Below, piece by piece: positions 62,252-64,000 of a DNA stretch of 64,000 nt. A model generated the notes under the pieces. It was not told where the DNA came from. It did no database searches and saw nothing but the letters and a program-made list of their open reading frames with translations. Every line of letters starts with the position of its first letter. Positions within the stretch are counted from its first letter, which is position 1. Both the position numbers and the translations under genes were made by a program. The DNA is from Candidatus Methylobacter oryzae (GTDB taxonomy: Bacteria > Pseudomonadota > Gammaproteobacteria > Methylococcales > Methylomonadaceae): NCBI RefSeq assembly GCF_003994235.2, contig NZ_RYFG02000110.1:20194-84193 (forward strand), given 5' to 3'.

Positions 62252-63621
62252 TTATTTGTCCAATCCGTAATTCCAACAAAAGTTCCCATTTCAACTTTTT
62301 TCTGGAAAACCATACCAGCGTAAGCCCCATCCGTTGAGATCGCGCCTGCTACGCCGCTACCGTTTATAACATTCCCTGAATTAAAAACGCCGTTATTCTC
62401 GATCTTTCCGGCCCCATCAAGAACGGCCGAACCACCTAACGAATGACTCATTTCCAAGTGAGTATTAAACTGGCGCTGCCCAAAATCAACCTGTAGCGTC
62501 GCAGCATCCAATTTGGCCAGCGAACTTTCCTGGTCTCTATTGTCCACAAAATGAACCTGCCCTTGTGCCAATTTAAAATCATACATACCGGCTCTGGGCT
62601 CTACCTCAGCCAAAGCAGATGGAGTGCGAAAGAGAGCAAAAACCCCGTTATTGACAGTCATTTTCCTTCCCTCTTGCGCCGTAACATAGGGCTGGCTCAT
62701 AGCATCTCCAGGTAATTGATCACCCCAGCGCGCCCAGGCAAATGGGTTTGGCAACTGCTGCTCCTGCGGAGCAATATCTAAATTGGAGGCGACATCAGCG
62801 GCTTTTATTTCCGCGGCATTGATACGCCCAGGAGCAGGCGAAGCAGAATCCTCGGACTGCTTCGAACTATCGCTGCCAGACTTATTCGCTTTCGATATGA
62901 TCGCCGGATCAAGCGGCACAATTTTCTCTCTTTCCTTGCCGCCGCTGAACTCAATCATGACGCTTCCCATTGCTTCGGATAATTGCGTAGCTCCCGCGCA
63001 GGCCCCCAGACCATCGACAGTGCACTGCGTATTGAGCGGCGCGATAGCGATAGCGCCCGAATAGACTCCGGCCCACATTTTCTCGGGCTCGGCACGTACT
63101 ACAAAATCCGTCCCTAACACACCAATTGCGGTAATTGGCGTATTTAACCGAAACCTGTCATGGGCGGCTTGCGTGGCTTTTCCGGAAATACTGCGAACAA
63201 CGCCCGCTTCAAGATTGAAACGGATCGCGCTGTTTTTGGGTTGCTGCTTGTCGTAATGGTAAAGCTCGATACTGAGACGGCTGTTGGGCCGCAAACTGAC
63301 CGTGCCTTCGTCCACGAACCGCAAATGAACATGTCCGCCGGCAGAGGTTTCGATGGTTTCGTCAACATAGACCGAATCACCGCGTTTTAAAGATCGCTGC
63401 TCGCCCTTTTTATTGTGCGCCAACGCTTGACCAATGACCAACGTAACCTGACCCACTTCATCCGGGTTATTTTGTTCCTCGGCAGATAAAGGGACTGCGG
63501 TCAATGCCAGTAAAACAGCGACCATACCCACAAGCCAAGACCTGCGGGAGTACCGACTTTTTCCTGAAAAAAGCGCCCAGGAACAGCACACTTCTATTGA
63601 CTTATTCATCTTGTTTCTCAT
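62248..63621 (-). CDS. FecR-domain periplasmic protein
   Basis: 457 residues. Signal peptide with a long basic start and core WLVGMVAVLLALTAVPLSA. FecR domain at ~60-190: QVTLVIGQALAHNKKGEQRS, LKRGDSVYVDETIETSAGGH, VHLRFVDEGTVSLRPNSRLS, IRFNLEAGVVRSISGKATQA, and FRLNTPITAIGVLGTDFVVR. The C-terminal half is Pro/Ser-rich with no recognised domain. FecR domains in this setting are thought to sense or transduce envelope signals, often with CHASE2/cyclase proteins. It heads the three-gene operon, with the CRP-like promoter upstream. ATG at 63621 has GAGG 9 nt upstream. Confidence 0.9.
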   Translation of the reverse strand: MRNKMNKSIEVCCSWALFSGKSRYSRRSWLVGMVAVLLALTAVPLSAEEQNNPDEVGQVTLVIGQALAHNKKGEQRSLKRGDSVYVDETIETSAGGHVHLRFVDEGTVSLRPNSRLSIELYHYDKQQPKNSAIRFNLEAGVVRSISGKATQAAHDRFRLNTPITAIGVLGTDFVVRAEPEKMWAGVYSGAIAIAPLNTQCTVDGLGACAGATQLSEAMGSVMIEFSGGKEREKIVPLDPAIISKANKSGSDSSKQSEDSASPAPGRINAAEIKAADVASNLDIAPQEQQLPNPFAWARWGDQLPGDAMSQPYVTAQEGRKMTVNNGVFALFRTPSALAEVEPRAGMYDFKLAQGQVHFVDNRDQESSLAKLDAATLQVDFGQRQFNTHLEMSHSLGGSAVLDGAGKIENNGVFNSGNVINGSGVAGAISTDGAYAGMVFQKKVEMGTFVGITDWTNK

Positions 63622-63644
63622 GGGAACAACCTCAACTAGTTTCC

Positions 63645-63688
63645 ATTATCACCTTAATATCGTTTTTTTCGCTGTGTTCAGAGTCACA
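63645..63688 (-). promoter_or_regulatory. promoter of the FecR-CHASE2 operon with CRP-like site
   Basis: CRP-like site at 63673-63688, plus strand TGTGT-TCAGAG-TCACA, one mismatch from consensus. On the minus strand, 22 nt further, is -10 GATAAT (63650-63645), which places the CRP centre about -42, as at class II CRP promoters. The -35 is replaced by the CRP site, as usual in that class. Leader ~17 nt. Confidence 0.6.
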
Positions 63689-63737
63689 ACCGCATGACGA
63701 TGAATCATTTCTCCGCGACATAAAACTTAAATGTGAA

Positions 63738-64000
63738 TTAAGCGCTAACGCGTAAATAATTCCAAAAAAATAAGGCAGCGGCCAACTTGCCGAAGACATG
63801 TACCATTAATGCATTGTATGAGCGAACCTTGCCCGCGCATTCAATACCTGTTAATTGCTCAATCCAGCTGAATAAGGATTCAATCGGTTGTCGAACACGA
63901 GAAACGGCCGTCGATAACCATTGGTCCTGGGGTTCCAAATACGCTTGGCCTTTTTGTTTTTTGACCGGCGTTAATACCGTCAGGTTTTGCGTTTCTTGCA
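63738..64000 (-). mobile_element. DDE-type transposase, C-terminal part, cut by the window edge
   Basis: Read to the right edge: ETQNLTVLTPVKKQKGQAYL then QWLSTAVSRVRQPIESLFSW, LTGIECAGKVRSYNALMVHV and FGKLAAALFFWNYL. This is the end of an IS transposase with a DDE domain (the VRQPIESxFxW Glu motif is visible). Pattern suggests an IS982- or IS5-like family; I cannot decide. The start lies beyond 64000. Confidence 0.8.

Overview
The window looks like chromosomal DNA of a gammaproteobacterium, most plausibly a methanotroph of the Methylococcales. This is inferred from the gene content (E. coli-type SpeD, a YhfA-Crp pair, UbiK, ComM, Rep, a rubredoxin/reductase pair, and an RTX-like S-layer protein with a SapC-family gene) and from abundant short palindromic intergenic repeats. 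No single marker gene proves the genus. All function calls come from reading translated sequence by eye, without database searches.

Layout. 1-3.3 kb (minus): an exopolysaccharide export operon (GumC/Wzz-like start, Wza-like export protein, beta-barrel, and a secreted Ala-rich protein of 15-residue repeats). 3.9-7.9 kb (minus): tRNA-Arg(CCG), rep, comM, ubiK. 8-13.2 kb: divergent speE and speA, a DUF2024 gene, a beta-hydroxyacid dehydrogenase, rubredoxin and its reductase. 13.4-21.3 kb (plus): late cobalamin genes bluB, cobT, cobS, cobC, cobD, cobQ, cbiB, cobU, interrupted by a toxin-antitoxin pair with a dead toxin. cobS carries an in-frame 150-bp repeat insertion. 21.4-30 kb: mltB, a higBA module between two copies of an inverted-repeat element, an unidentified gene, a TetR-DUF4242-propeller operon, a GlcF-like gene, then yhfA-speD facing crp. 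31-36 kb: a DUF3014 gene, typA, a rhodanese gene and a LysR gene. 36.1-48.2 kb (minus): a ten-gene O-antigen/capsule cluster with WbpM, WbpL and WbpV homologues plus enzymes for a UDP-2-acetamido-2,6-dideoxy-L-hexose. 48.6-58.3 kb (minus): an S-layer locus with a SapC-family gene, several unknown genes and a 1,749-residue RTX-like S-layer protein. 59.1-63.6 kb (minus): an operon of a FecR-domain protein, a CHASE2/cyclase-like membrane protein and a TPR/beta-barrel protein. The window ends in a truncated transposase.

The most interesting reading concerns the last 16 kb. The S-layer gene and the FecR-CHASE2-barrel operon each have a near-consensus CRP site (TGTGA-N6-TCACA with one mismatch), and in both it lies exactly 22 nt upstream of a candidate -10 hexamer. 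The window also encodes a Crp whose recognition helix keeps the DNA-contacting residues. However, the cyclase-like domain keeps its two metal-binding aspartates but has lost the purine-specifying, ribose-orienting and transition-state residues. It may therefore be a signalling pseudo-cyclase rather than a cAMP source. The neighbouring O-antigen cluster could supply the surface glycan to which such S-layers often attach.

Repeats are a second theme. At least five dispersed families were found by eye, one inside a coding sequence and one bracketing a toxin-antitoxin module.
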